64,000 nt of DNA from Symsagittifera roscoffensis (lineage: Eukaryota > Xenacoelomorpha > Acoela > Convolutidae). The stretch covers positions 11,059,206 to 11,123,205 of the forward strand of contig NC_087069.1 in NCBI RefSeq assembly GCF_963678635.1. Direction: 5' to 3'. Position numbers and translations under genes: made by a program. This document shows, in pieces, positions 32,605 through 43,639 of the stretch. The notes under the pieces are model-generated. The model did not search any database. It worked only from the letters and a program-made list of their open reading frames with translations, and was not told where the DNA came from. The first letter of the stretch is position 1; the number at the start of each line of letters is the position of its first letter.

Positions 32605-32903
32605 GTGGCACTGCGTTAGCAGTAGCTAACCTTGAGCGACAGCTAAACGGTCACTGCAACTGCAGTAAGCGTATTTATTAATGTTATATAATTACTTTTT
32701 TATTATGTAAGCGTGGTTAAGGCCATCGGTGGTGCTAGAATCGTATCAATGGTTTGTTCAGTGTTATGTACTCTCGTATGCAAACCATAACAAATCAAAG
32801 CTACGATAAACCTTTGTTAAAACATTGGTTAGCAAGTTAAATTTAACAGTACTTTAACCACGTTTTACACACACCAAAATTAGACAGAGTTTGGGAATAT
32901 CAC
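32605..32903 (+). repeat. 3' LTR of the 7.2-kb element
   Basis: It starts TGTGGCACTGCGTTAGCAGT and aligns along its length with 25721-26021. Differences include CTGACC/CTAACC, ATTACAT/ATTACTTT and CATCGG/CATTGG. Confidence 0.88.
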
Positions 32904-33239
32904 ATAATAACTGACAACGATGAAATTTATTATGAATAAATGAAATTAGCTCAGTAAATTGTTAAACTTTAACTTTAATCCTTTATATTACATTAAAAGG
33001 GACTATTTTCCTTTCGAAAAAAGTTTTTGGAAATAAGTTGAAAATAATCTATTATAAAATGGTTTCGAATGTTTCGAAAAATGTTAACAGTATAATTAAT
33101 TTCGAATCAACTTTATAATCAGTGCGATTCGAGCCTTTGCTCTGATATACGAGGGCTCTTGTTCTCCTAATGAGATATTTTTTTATATTGACTATCTTTT
33201 GACGAATAAGTTTTTCTCGACTACATTTTCACTGTTTAT

Positions 33240-33865
33240 AATCCGTCTTTCGGAGGAAGTGACGGAATACTTTTGCTCGTGCTTTTTTTCGCCAGATAAA
33301 TTTCGAATTTTCGAATTTTTAACTAGACATTTTTGATGGACTTCTTTCAAATCAGCTGAAAAATATAGTCCCGAACTCAAATCTAATAAAGATATTTTTT
33401 ACATGTGATCATTTTTTTATAGGTGTTTAAAGATTGCAAATCATCAGGATAATTAACACGTGATAATTTTCGTGCTATTAAAGCGTCATCGGAGAAGATT
33501 TAATCCCTCTTAGAAGTTATTCTAAGTTGAATGGAAGCATCATATTTCGTCTTCTCAATGATTATCAATGGTCATCCAAATTTTTTCTTGATGTTTGAAA
33601 ATTGCGACATTTTTTAAAAGCAAACACTTCTCCAAAGAACTTAAAAGGCATGTGTTGTTATATTTACATTTACATTAGTAAATAACAGTTACATTATATG
33701 GCGTGTGTGTGATGATTTTCACAAAATATCTGTAATTAAAAAAAATCGATATTTTTTTTTACATTTAAATTTGTCGTGCTATTACTGCTCCTTAGACCTT
33801 AAAAGGCAGTCGTAATCTTTAGGGCTCCGCCTCCGATATGAGCAGTGTCTTGTTAACACTTAAAA
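33240..33865 (+). repeat. Dispersed repeat R, copy 1
   Basis: It starts with a CTTTCGGAGGAAGTGACGGA block, continues with TTTTAACTAGACATTTTTGA, an ACGTG...GCG block near 33460, a GCGTGTGTG block near 33702, and ends with GGCAGTCG...AGGGCTCCGCC...GAGCAGTG. The same order of blocks is seen at 61950-62420 and in other copies. No protein is encoded. An extra end-piece ATACGAGCAGTCTTAT lies at 33918-33933. Confidence 0.65.
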
Positions 33866-34814
33866 TATGATTTTTTGTCATCCTTTTTTTTTAGCTTTTG
33901 AACTTTTCTCAATACTGATACGAGCAGTCTTATCTTACAACTGGCTTCTTTTAGCCAGCATAATCCTTTTTGAGTCTCAGTAGAGATAACTTGAGTTTAT
34001 AACGTTTGAGCAGCTCAATCGCTGAGTTGCAATTCAAAGAAACTGCAAACTAGTGATTATGGTAACAGTCTACGGAATTCGCTGAGCTTGCAGGTCAACT
34101 AAAAAGTGTTCAATCGAAGAAAAACAATTAAAGTCCCAATGGAGCATTGCAACGTGTTTATTACCAACGATTGAACTAAAAATCACTCTTTAAACAATTG
34201 ACATGTTATATCAGAGATTGACCTGCAAGCACAGAAACATTTATTCCATCAGCCAATTTATTTTTTTAATCATGAACCGTTTTTATTCATGAAACTGAAT
34301 TGAATTGCTCGATAATTAAAAACACATGCTGAAAAGACAAATGAGCCAGGACAAAATTTCTCCCACCAAAATTCTGTTTTGTTACAGGGGTGGATCTAGG
34401 ATTTTCCCGAGGGCGAATTTTGCTCTATGTCGACCAAATTGATTTTTTGAGCTCTCCCAAATTTTTGAGTTCTCCCTAAAGACCCTATTTTGGCCAAATT
34501 TTCATTGCCGCAAGTATTTTTTGGAAATACTCCAAAAAAATTAGTTTTTAGTCTTGGCGCACGCCCCTTAAAAATTAGTTTAAATTGGCGCTGAAAGCGA
34601 ACTTAAAGATTTAGGGTCAGTCAGCTAGGAATAGATATCTCAAAATAGGACAAAACGGGACGCTTTGAGTCGGCAGAAGGTCGTATACCTAAGGAAGAGG
34701 CGTCCCCCATTACTAAATTTGCTACTGGTTTTTAAATTTGCTAATTGCGAACTTTTTACACAATCTAAAAGATGTTGATATCCACAGATCAAACTATAAA
34801 AATCTTCATTTTTT

Positions 34815-35515
34815 TGTTCCGACTTTCGAAGAAAGAGCGGAATATTTATGCTTGAGGTTTTTTTCAGTAAATTTTCGCTTTTTTAACAAAGCTTTTTTTC
34901 GACAAGTTTTTTCAATCAATTGAAACATTTTTTTCTTTAAATCAAATTTATAAAAAAAATCTTTTTTGAGACAACTTTTTGTCAAATTATGTGGGTTTGA
35001 AAATTGCTCATTTGACCAATTTAGGGTAAGTAGGGCGCGATTTTTAAAGCACGATAGCACGCGTAAGCGGCGGATTAAAACGTTCCAAATTGAATTGAGA
35101 CAATTCACTTGGTCTCAATATTAGGATACAAGAAGCTGTTTACATCTCTTTGTAGTGTAATTTACATTAGCTTCTGGGGGGATGAAGTTGGAAAGGAGGA
35201 AAAAGATTGTTTTCCAGGCTCTTTTCCAGTTCCCCCTCTTTCAAAATCCCGAGTTTTATGTTTGTTTTACGTGTTTTTACGGCTAATGCGTGATGTTACG
35301 CTGTAAAGTATGAAGACCAAATCTGTTCACAATTGTTGATTTATTCACCACCCCAATTTTCATTGCTTTATGATAACGTTAAATAAGCTTTTCAAAATTT
35401 TACTTGAAAGGGGGGACTGGAAAAGAGCCGTTTTCCATTTTTTCGTCAACTTTTTACCAAAAAAAATAAAAAATGGCCCTAAATAGCAGGCTGAATATTC
35501 AGGACTTCACCCTGT
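34815..35515 (+). repeat. Dispersed repeat R, copy 2
   Basis: Shares the opening CTTTCGAAGAAAGAGCGGAA, the block CACGCGTAAGCGGCGGATTA near 35060, CTGGGGGGATGAAGTTGG near 35175 and an end AATATTCAGGACTTCACCCT near 35497. Diverged from the other copies by many substitutions. Confidence 0.6.
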
Positions 35516-35537
35516 TAAATGAGCTTTTTTGTTTAAT

Positions 35538-36027
35538 GTTCCAAACTTCGAAGAAAGTAAAGGATAAATTTGCTTAGATGATTTTTTTATTCAGACCAAT
35601 CTTATAAAAGTTGACAGGGTCTGGGTGTCGAACCGGAAATCTTCGGCTGGCGATCCGAGTGTGCTTGCCACTTACCTACAAAGGAGTTGCAGTAAAGGTT
35701 AATAGGTGATAATTTCAACGCGCTAACCGATACGACGAAATATAAACACTCATAAATCGTTTTAAACTGAATTGAGGCATCCTGCACTAACGCGTATGCA
35801 TCATTCCGGTTTGACTTGAGCCACGCAATTTGTATTTATTTTTAACTTTGCAAACCAATTGGTCATTTTAATTCGACTCAAGTTTTAGCAAATTTTGTTT
35901 GATATTGTCAATCCAAAATTAGTTATTGTAATTCATCAGAATTTTATTAAACAAAAAAATTCAAGACTAGCTAGGAGGTAGTCGGAAAATTCAAGGCTTA
36001 CCCTGAAAAAAAGCAGTCTTGTTATTA
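35538..36027 (+). repeat. Dispersed repeat R, copy 3
   Basis: Starts with AACTTCGAAGAAAGTAAAGG and ends with GGTAGTCGGAAAATTCAAGG...AAGCAGTCTTGTTAT. The body is diverged or contains other sequence; GACTTGAGCCACGC near 35813 recurs at 37900. Confidence 0.5.
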
Positions 36028-36222
36028 TTGTAAAAAGGAATGAACTTGGGGCTCTTCTGACCACCACAACTCAATTTGGGACAACTAACGCGCGATATAT
36101 TTCTTCCAATTAACGCAAAAGCAGCAAATTAACGCGTAATCATACCCGCACCGAGCGCCCATGGATTCTAATAGTTTATAATGGATTCCCGGGACAAAAA
36201 TAATCCATTATAATCCATTACA

Positions 36223-37153
36223 CTCGGGTTGACTAAAAATGCTAGTCATACCAATTTCCTATATGGAAAAACGCTAATCATACACTTTTCATGCAATTCA
36301 ATAAGTACAAAAATAGCACGAAAGATCTATGATTAGTATTTTTTCATATATGGAAATGGTATGACTAGCATTTTTCCATAAACCAAAATTATTGATTTTT
36401 TACATTTTAATTTCTCAAAATTTTTTGGTTGTGTTCGTAACCGAACACAAATGACATAAACTTTGGTTACTCAAACGTAGTAACCAAAATTTTGGCCGTC
36501 TCGAATTGAAAATGCATTGCAAACAGCCTGCAACGTTTTAATTCTGTCTCACACAAATAAAATAACGAAAGTAACTTTTAAATTTTGGCAAATATTTTCA
36601 AAGATGATTATTTCTAAAATTTGAATTTTGAAATTACCAGACATTGATCAAAGCATAGAAAAACATGTCATACAAAAAAAGAGGAAATTTAAGCGTTTTT
36701 GAAAAAAGTTGAGAAAAGAAAAAAAACCAAAATTAGTATATCCAGGACTACATTATACACACAAAAATTAAATTTGGCATGCAAATTTTTTTTCTTCAAA
36801 AAAAGTTTGTTCGAGTACGAAAATCAATTTGCGGTTGAAAAAAAAACACAAAAAAAAGTTTTTGGGGGCAATTTCAAAAATTTTTGTCGTTGCCATCAAA
36901 AAAATGCTAGTCATACATTTTCCATATTTGGAAATTGTATGATTAGCATTTTTATTTTTTTTTTGACAAACGTTTTTCTTTTTTATGTAGTACGATACAC
37001 CGAATTTTTGAACAAACAAGAGAAAAGTTTTTTCAAAATTTGACGACACCATTTTAGCAAAATGTATGAAATTTGTATGATTAGTATTTTTTCATTGACT
37101 TAGTTTATGGAATTGTATGGTTAGAATTTTTGGTCTATGGGAATCAACCCGGG
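36223..37153. mobile_element. CCCGGGTTGACC family, copy B (931 bp), nested
   Basis: Left end CTCGGGTTGACTAAAAATGC and right end ATCAACCCGGG are inverted, with CA on both flanks (36221-36222 and 37154-37155). The interior has repeated AAAATGCTAGTCATAC and its inverse GTATGATTAGCATTTT at several distances from the ends, giving a long imperfect hairpin. No gene is encoded; the frames at 36699-37052 are chance products of the symmetric sequence. Confidence 0.82.
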
Positions 37154-37379
37154 CAGATGTTAAATTCAGACCATGAATTCGATTGTATTGCCATTATAAT
37201 TGATTATTTTTAAACAAAAATAATCCATTATAATCCATTATAATCGATTATTTTTACACTAAAAATCCATTATAATCCTTATAATCACTTATGATCCATT
37301 CATTTTTAGAGCTAAATTCAATTATTTTTGCAAATTGTATGCCATGCCTTTTACTAAATGCCACGTCTCATCGTAATTC

Positions 37380-37513
37380 CTGCTTTTTACCGCCCCCCTC
37401 CCCCCATTAAAGGGGTGGTGTAAGGATAAACTGGGGGTGGGAGTATGAGGGTATGGGGGTAAGCTGGAGGTGTAAATGGGGGGGGGGGGGGTAAACCGGG
37501 GGTTATGGCGGCG
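37380..37513 (+). other. G-rich tract with quadruplex potential
   Basis: Several runs of three or more G separated by short loops occur at 37411-37513, including 14 consecutive G at 37478-37491. Such runs can form G-quadruplexes and are prone to polymerase slippage, so the exact G count may be unreliable. Confidence 0.6.
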
Positions 37514-38237
37514 GTTGTGGTAGAAAAAAAAAATTGAATTTAATTGTTTAACCGCGATGAGTTTAAAAAGTTGAGCCAAAAATTTCATTGTGAAAAGTAA
37601 CTTTTTATTAAACGTAATGCGTAGCAACTGCACTAAACAGGAAATGAGATAACTTTGAAAAAAAAGTAAATTTCATATATAACCCCTCAAAAAAGTCCAT
37701 AAAGATCGATTATAAACAATTATAACGGATTTTTTTGGCATAAAAATTATTAGGATTATAATCCATTTTCAATGGATTATAATCGATCATTTTGTCATTT
37801 ATAGATACTGACCGTATTATGACAATATAATCGATTTTGATCCATAGGCGCTCGGTGCGGGTAAGAATCCTACTAGGACGTAAGCATCCTTTCAATTTGA
37901 ACTGAGCCACGAGGTTTGTATTTAATAATACTTTTCCAGACGCAATTTTTATAAGTATCTATTTAGGATAGCATGTGGGGGAATATAATTTAGAAATCAA
38001 ACTGGCAAAAACATAACAAAAAAAATTTTTTTTTTCATCTTGTTGCTCGTTTTTCAACATTCTTTTAAAAACCCTAAAAAATTTCCTCGACACTCAAAAG
38101 CAATTGGAACAATATTGAATTCGCTTTGATAGGGTCAATTTAGATCATTTCGGAAACTGTGAAGTTTTTAATTGTTTTTGATAGTTTTTAGTTTTTTTAG
38201 GCGTGGTGATATAGGAATGAAAATTTCAAATTGTCAA

Positions 38238-39116
38238 CCCTTGTCAATCAAGTAAGGGTTATCTTGCAAGATCTTGCAAGATTCTTGCAAATGAGGGTTA
38301 TCTTGAAAAATCTTACAAGTTGGAGGTTATTTAAAAAGCTTTTGCAAGAGTGATGTTATCTTGAAAGATCTTGCAGGACTGAAGTTATCTTGCAAGATCT
38401 TGCAGGACTGAAGTTATCTTGCAAGATCTTGAAAGATTCTTGCAAGACTTTGCAAGATAAACAACTATGAAATTTTTCACAAAACCTTATTCTGAACGCC
38501 AAAAAAACCATAGAGACCCAATTTGACTACGTTCACAAATAATTCTGAGTTTAAGCTCGGAAAAAAATTAGGCTAGCTAAATTTTAAAAATGATCATGTA
38601 TGTGCTGATTTTTTTTCTCGTAACGTAATTAGTTTCAGGTTTTCCTTATAACTTATGCATTTCAAAACAAAATTTTCAAAAAATTTTTTTGACATTATTG
38701 GGATTTGCATCTAATTTTGCAACTCTAGCGGTAAATTTTTTTTTAAAATTTTGATGAATAGAGTCAATTAGCTTGAGACGTGTTGTTGTTGTATTCAATA
38801 AATCCGACGAATAATTATGTTCACCTTATTATGAGGTTAAACTTTTCTTTTTAATGTTGGTTTGTTCAAGTACTTAAATGTTTTTCTACTTGCAACTGGC
38901 AAAGTGTCTACTGGTAAAAAATTTACTTGTCTTCTCCAGTAAAGTGTTTTAACCAAAAAAGCTCAGGCTTTTTTCACTAGCAACTTTAAAGGAGGTTGTT
39001 TTGCAAGATCCTGCTAGAATCTTGCAAGATCTTTTAAAGAGATGCATCTTCTTCAAAAGAATCTTGCAAGACTTATGCAAGATCTTGCACGATAATCTCC
39101 CGTGATCAACTAGGGG
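38238..39116. mobile_element. Diverged TTGCAAGA inverted-repeat element, second copy
   Basis: The left end CCCTTGTCAATCAAGTAAGG runs into TTATCTTGCAAGATCTTGCA, and the right end is GATAATCTCCCGTGATCAACTAGGGG, corresponding to the ends of 22127-23145 with mismatches. AA flanks both sides if the last G is counted. The interior has tandem GGACTGAAGTTATCTTGCAA units (38370-38425) and differs from the first copy. Confidence 0.65.
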
Positions 39117-39419
39117 AAAACGACTTCAAAAATGAAATTAAATTTTGATTGATAGTTATGCTAAATAATGAAGCACACGAAACAAAATTTACACAGAGGC
39201 GAAGTTGCACTTCGCATACACAAGCAAAAAAATGACCGATAACGCTACTGTGAAAAACTGAACGAGTAAAGTTTTGGATCTACAAAGTTACTTAAGTGGT
39301 GCACGCCAATTATGATGCAAATTGACCAACTAACTTGCCTCAGTTTATAGAGCAGTCTGTGGAGCAGTAATAACATGAAAAAAATAAATGTAACAAAAAA
39401 AAAATTTGAGATTTTTTGT

Positions 39420-39900
39420 GAAAATCATCCCCTTACACGCCATATTAAGTACAAAGTGATAAATTTTGCTCCTACTAACAAACCAATTATGGCAAATAAG
39501 CTTCCTTCAACCCATTTGGGACGATTTCTGTGACGGATTAAATCTCCGCGCTTTGAATATTGAGAAATGTATTGCGCTTCAACTGTCGCAAATGGGCCAA
39601 AATGGCAATGTTTAAACCCCCATAACTTTACGAAAAACAATCTCAGGTGCAATATCTTTCCAAGTTTGAGCTCAACACAACAATACTATTTGAATGATAA
39701 AAACAATCCCGACAAAAATGGCTAGTTGATAAGTCGAAATTTGTCAGAAGAAAAACCCACCCCAAGCACAAATTTTCCGTCACAAATTTTCCGTTACTTT
39801 CGTTACGAAAGTCAAAACAATAATAGACCTTGTAAAAATCCTTAGCATTGGCTGTACTTAATAGCTGGTTATTGATCAGCATGAACACTTTCAAATGAAC
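39420..39900 (-). repeat. Dispersed repeat R, copy 5 (inverted)
   Basis: On the - strand it reads TTTCGTAACGAAAGTAACGG, then TGTGCTTGGGGTGGGTTTTT, then AACTAGCCATTTTTG, then TTTTTCGTAAAGTTATGGGG and GGCCCATTTGCGACAGTTG. The same blocks in the same order lie at 61960-62180. The apparent minus-strand frames at 39425-39894 are chance frames within the repeat. Confidence 0.6.
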
Positions 39901-40454
39901 GCAACCCTTCTATATTTGCGATTTCAATATTTGTGACTTAGGTTGGAAAAAAAGATAGTTCATACAATAGCACAAGCTTTGCTTGTGTAATAACAAATTT
40001 GAAAGCACCCAGAGTTTGCTTTGATGATCATCGCCATCCCTTTTAAGCTAACCAATTGAAAGCAGAATGACAGTCTGCGCTCCAAAGGAAATACGATTCT
40101 AGAAAGCATCCAGAAATTGTCACGTGTCTATTTTAATACTCAATAACTGCAACCAGTCTGAAGGGTTTTTACAAGGTTAAGGAAGATCAATTATGCTCCA
40201 CAAAAAATCACAAAAGAAAACAAGATTTAGATATTCAAACCAAATGAAACTTCAGCTCACCATATCACAAAATTAAGCTCACAGTAGCAAAACACGCCGC
40301 AGATGGGGGGGGGGAGTGGGGGTGAAGTCCATTTTGCCACTTATAATGTTAAAAAAACTGAAAAATTTGCGAATATATTAGCTCATCCTTGGAACGGTCG
40401 AAAAAAAGTGAAAAAATTGAGCATATATAAGCTCATCGTTAATGCGGTCAAGTT
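39901..40454. other. Gene-free interval downstream of the GON gene
   Basis: Ordinary AT-rich sequence with a G-run at about 40305-40315 (GGGGGGGGGGAGTGGGGGTG). No frame or repeat copy was recognised. Confidence 0.4.
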
Positions 40455-40460
40455 TTTATT
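40455..40460 (-). promoter_or_regulatory. AATAAA polyadenylation signal for the GON gene
   Basis: TTTATT on the + strand is AATAAA on the - strand, 46 bases after the TAG stop of the terminal exon. Confidence 0.5.
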
Positions 40461-40505
40461 TGAATCTGGTGTTTGTGCTCAGGGAGATGATATGTTTTGA
40501 ATATT

Positions 40506-40804
40506 CTAAGTAGTTGCCATTCCAGTGCGATCATACATGTTGAGTGGGATGTAGGTCAGTCTTAAATCCTGATTCGTTTTCGGATCTTTGACCGAAAAGG
40601 GTTGAATAATACCGCAGCCTCCCCCTGCCATTATGTAGGACCGTTGGGGTTCCAGAATTGGGTCTCCTTGTATGTGTCCCTGCCAACCTCCACCGCGGAA
40701 AGTTAACCCGGCTGCGAACATGAAGGGAGTGTCCAACAGGTAGATGTCGTGCTTCCCAGGGGATGAGGTTTGATACGATTTGCAATTTCCTCCCTTCCCG
40801 AAAA
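40506..40804 (-). CDS. Terminal exon of a GON-domain gene
   Basis: On the - strand a TTTTAG acceptor (AG at 40805-40806) precedes an exon reading FGKGGNCKSYQTSSPGKHDI, then LLDTPFMFAAGLTFRGGGWQ, then MAGGGCGIIQPF, and ending at TAG (40506-40508). This pattern (a Cys near the start, a G-x-x-x-I-x-L-x-x-T-P-F block, Trp-Gln-Gly, then GGGCG) fits the second half of the GON domain (PF08685), known from the end of ADAMTS9/20 and GON-1 metalloproteases and other extracellular proteins. The acceptor phase fits the exon at 60768-61061. The exon is more GC-rich than its surroundings, as expected for selected coding DNA. Confidence 0.72.
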
Positions 40805-40859
40805 CTAAAACACATCTCAATTTCTTAACTGCCCCCCAAACAATAATGAGTTCATGCTC

Positions 40860-41700
40860 ACTAACTAATTAGATTACACCCAGCCTACATTTTTTGATAA
40901 AAGCTTGAAGGGAACACGCAAAATAGCCTTTCTTTTTATTAATACTAATTTTAAGAATATTAAAGAAACTGCTTCCGCTTTTTTCCGCTTCCTCTTCTCT
41001 GCACGTTCAAAATATTGCAACTTATTGGCCTACTTGTGGCTAAATTGGTGCGTGATTGATCTTTTGTTATAATTAATATAGAGTGGCTAATTTAGGGTGG
41101 CTTTTGTGATACATAGAGTGGCTAATTTTTATTCAATCATCATTTCATTTAAATACGGCACCTTAAAGTTGATTTTTTCGCCCATGCAAACTTTCATTAC
41201 AATATCACAATATTAAAATGGTTTCTCAAAAAAAAACATAGTTTATCAAATGGGTATTGAAAATAGTCAGTGTCTGAATAAAATTGGACAGATTAAAAAT
41301 TAAGACAATCTATCAAAAAGGGATAAGACCAACAAACGAGTTCTTCAGCTCTTTACGAAGAACCGCTATTTGTACCCCTGATTGAATTTACAGGCTTTTT
41401 TGGCTGTTTTTTTTGGGCTGGGAAAGTTGCTTCGACCTCAAGCAGCGAGCACAGATCACGATGGACCTCAACATTTAATGTTTGACTGAAAGGTGGAATA
41501 AAAACCACTTTAACATTGCTCCCCTAATAGCGATTAAATGACTAAGCAACCAGTTGACAACAAAAAAAGTATGCAGCATGATTTGGACAAAAAGATTTAC
41601 ACCTGAAAATTAAAATGCGTTGATTTCAAAATATGTTATTTTCAGATGAAAAAGACGAAGACAAGACTTGCTCGTATTTTAAGCAGAAAATTATGGTGCT
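40860..41700. other. Gene-free intron interval
   Basis: Apart from a short R-type end fragment (ACAAGACTTGCTCGTAT at 41671-41687, inverted), nothing is recognised. The text around 41090-41135 repeats TAGAGTGGCTAATTT. Confidence 0.35.
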
Positions 41701-42034
41701 ACATTACGAGGCCAATTCTAAGTAGATTCTGCAGTCTTGAGTGGTTTTCGCGTGCAGTTACGGATTTCGCAATAGCGCCAATCTAGTTAACAAATTATTT
41801 TCTATTTGCTTATGGGTTCCACAAAATGTTCCGGATTCCACAAATACTGTTGCCGATTCCGCAAATTCACTTCTTTTTGTAGCGCGGATAGTGTTTTTTA
41901 GCTATTTGTTTCTGGACAGCATAGAAGTTCAAAGAAAAGAAGCAAGGATTGCGGATTCCGCGACAAATGTGATTTTGGCTTGCTGCGGAATTCGCTCACA
42001 ATTCACCCAAAATCCTAATTTAGCCTCGTAATGT
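41701..42034. mobile_element. Small inverted-repeat element, ACATTACGAGGC ends (334 bp)
   Basis: The left end ACATTACGAGGCCAATTC and right end GCCTCGTAATGT are inverted repeats. The interior repeats GATTCCGCAAAT-like words (near 41762, 41829, 41853 and 41951). No target duplication was clear. The 96-codon frame at 41741-42031 lies wholly inside and is not a gene. Confidence 0.65.
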
Positions 42035-42263
42035 CGGTATTCAAACAACACTAAAAGTTTCCCCGAAAATTTTCTCAGTTTCAGGAACTTCATGATGAAT
42101 TTTGTTGATTTTTAGTTCAACTTCGAGCGAAAGAAGTAAATATATTACACTTGTAGTAGACATGTAACAGTGGTCTTAAAAACCACGCTAAGTCGTGTGA
42201 AAGCAGTTTTACTCCATTAAAACTAGTTTTTGAAACTGTTTATTGCCTTTTTGCAAAAACGTG

Positions 42264-42312
42264 GAACAAGACTGCTCGTATTAGTGCAATGCTCAAAGCC
42301 CTGAAAGTTCCA
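42264..42312 (-). repeat. R-family end fragment
   Basis: GAACAAGACTGCTCGTATTA...AAGCCCTGAAAGTTCC is the inverted form of the R right end (AGGGCTT...ACGAGCAGTCTTGTTC). Confidence 0.6.
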
Positions 42313-42779
42313 ACTGCCCTGTAAATGTTCTCGAATAGTTTTTGGTAAAATTTTTATTGGCAAAACTATGAAATTTAGACTGAGAATATCAAATTTAAAC
42401 TGAGATTATGAAGAGTATATAACTTTGAGTCGTGTGAAGTTAAAAAGACCACCTAGCGGCTCTTTTTCCTCTCCTCCACCTGCAAAATTTCACAAACAAA
42501 ATTACTGTTCCCACTAACCAATTTTTGACATGTGGAATAATTAGGCCATGACAAACATATTTAGTCTCCATAATTAACCTTGTAAAACCACTCGATACAC
42601 CCAAAAAATGATGCTCAGGGAAAAAGAGCATACTGAGATGCCTCAATTCAATTTGGAACAGTTTGGTAGTGCGAGTTAATTAGCCACGTGTTAAGTATAA
42701 AACGAGCAGTTTTGACAGACCCGTGTGAGGTTATTATAAGAGTGTGCAGATCTGGCTGGATCTGTGCAGATCGTGTCAG

Positions 42780-43627
42780 GACATTTGTGTCCCAGACATT
42801 TATAACCCGGCAAAAACAATCCAAAATGCTGAAAGTGTCCAAGACGTTTGGTTCCCAGACAAAATTGTCCCAAAACTGTTCGGGTTATTGCCACACTAGT
42901 TAATGACCGGATTATTTTGATAAGCTCTCAATAGGAAGGATTAAATCAATAAGGCCACGCAACTGAGCAATTAGACCAGAAATTACTTTGCGCAGCATAT
43001 TAGAGACAAAATTAACTCAGGACCCCTGTGAGCCGGGCAAAGAGTGTCCCGTTGTAAAAAACCTCTTTAAGTTAAACCTGACAAAAACCTTTCCAAACTA
43101 GTTGCGGCCTACGACCCAAGTCAACTTTTGAGTTTCCTAAAAGGGTGCAGCAGCCACACCAAACTATAATTCGAAGTCAATTTATTTTTAAAAGTTGATT
43201 TTGCGAAGCCATAATTTTCAATAAATTTTTCTAAGTTGAACTTTTTCCAAGAAAATTTCAAAATTGAGCTAGACTCGTTTTGAAAACGGCAAATTGATCA
43301 ATGTAATCAAGCTTTTTCCATCCTCTTCCTTTTTGGCTCAATCAATTCAACCCATTGCTCAGTTTACCCAATTTTAGGTTTTTTTTATTTCAAATTTGAC
43401 TAAATTACAAAAATTTTTTGTCGGAACCGAGATAGAACTTCAGGACATTTGACCTTGAAACTTGTGACTTCATCGCTCGGCCAAATGCGCTTTTAAATTG
43501 ATCAATTTAAGATCACAAGAACAAATCAAAGAAATTTCGCAAAACAGTTTCGAACTATTTTGTCTGGGACATAAAAGTCTGGTACAATTTTATTATTTCG
43601 GACTGTTTTGTCAAGGACACAAATGTC
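42780..43627. mobile_element. Possible inverted-repeat element bounded by diverged 90-110-bp repeats
   Basis: The left segment (42780-42890; GACATTTGTGTCCCAGACAT, later CCCAGACAAAATTGTCCCAAAAC) and the right segment (43540-43627; TCGAACTATTTTGTCTGGGAC, later TCAAGGACACAAATGTC) are inverted, imperfect copies. Words of the form GTCC-AGAC recur within each. The interior shows no gene. Exact ends and flanking duplication are unclear. Confidence 0.5.
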
Positions 43628-43639
43628 TATGCACCGTGA

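Larger units (their letters stand above)
25721..32903 (+). mobile_element. 7.2-kb Ty3/gypsy retroelement without envelope
   Basis: Direct LTRs of about 300 bp (25721-26021 and 32605-32903) bound gag, protease, RT, RNase H and integrase remnants in the canonical Ty3/gypsy order. A primer site complementary to a tRNA-Ser 3' end follows the 5' LTR. The coding region has stops and frameshifts throughout, and LTR divergence is visible (several substitutions and a small indel), so the copy is dead. I could not resolve a target-site duplication because the LTR ends differ by a few bases. Confidence 0.9.
36145..37861. mobile_element. 1.7-kb inverted-repeat element, CCCGCACCGAGCGCC family
   Basis: The left end CCCGCACCGAGCGCCCATGG and right end CCATAGGCGCTCGGTGCGGG are inverted repeats with one mismatch, and TA flanks each side (36143-36144 and 37862-37863). 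The interior has many ATAATCCATTATAATCG-like words on both sides and a G-rich segment at 37380-37500. No transposase is encoded. It carries copy B of the CCCGGGTTGACC family inside it. TA duplication suggests a Tc1/mariner-like mobiliser, by inference. Confidence 0.85.
36030..38060 (+). repeat. Dispersed repeat R, copy 4, split by a 1.7-kb insertion
   Basis: The left part (about 36030-36142) has GGGACAACTAACGCGCGATA, which matches 62167 and on. The right part (37864 to about 38060) has AGCATGTGGGGGAATATAAT, matching the TAGCGTGTGGGGGGATGAAT block of copy 6. Between them sits the TA-flanked element 36145-37861. This gives the order of events: R first, the 1.7-kb element next. Confidence 0.55.

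Noticed and set aside
36699-37052. Overlapping frames on both strands
   Set aside because: They arise from the symmetric hairpin motifs of copy B; composition is Lys/Phe-rich as expected from A/T runs.
39425-39894. Two minus-strand frames with hydrophobic ends
   Set aside because: They are inside an inverted copy of dispersed repeat R, and the frames are not kept in other copies.
41741-42031. 96-codon frame
   Set aside because: It lies entirely within a small inverted-repeat element and reflects its internal repeats.
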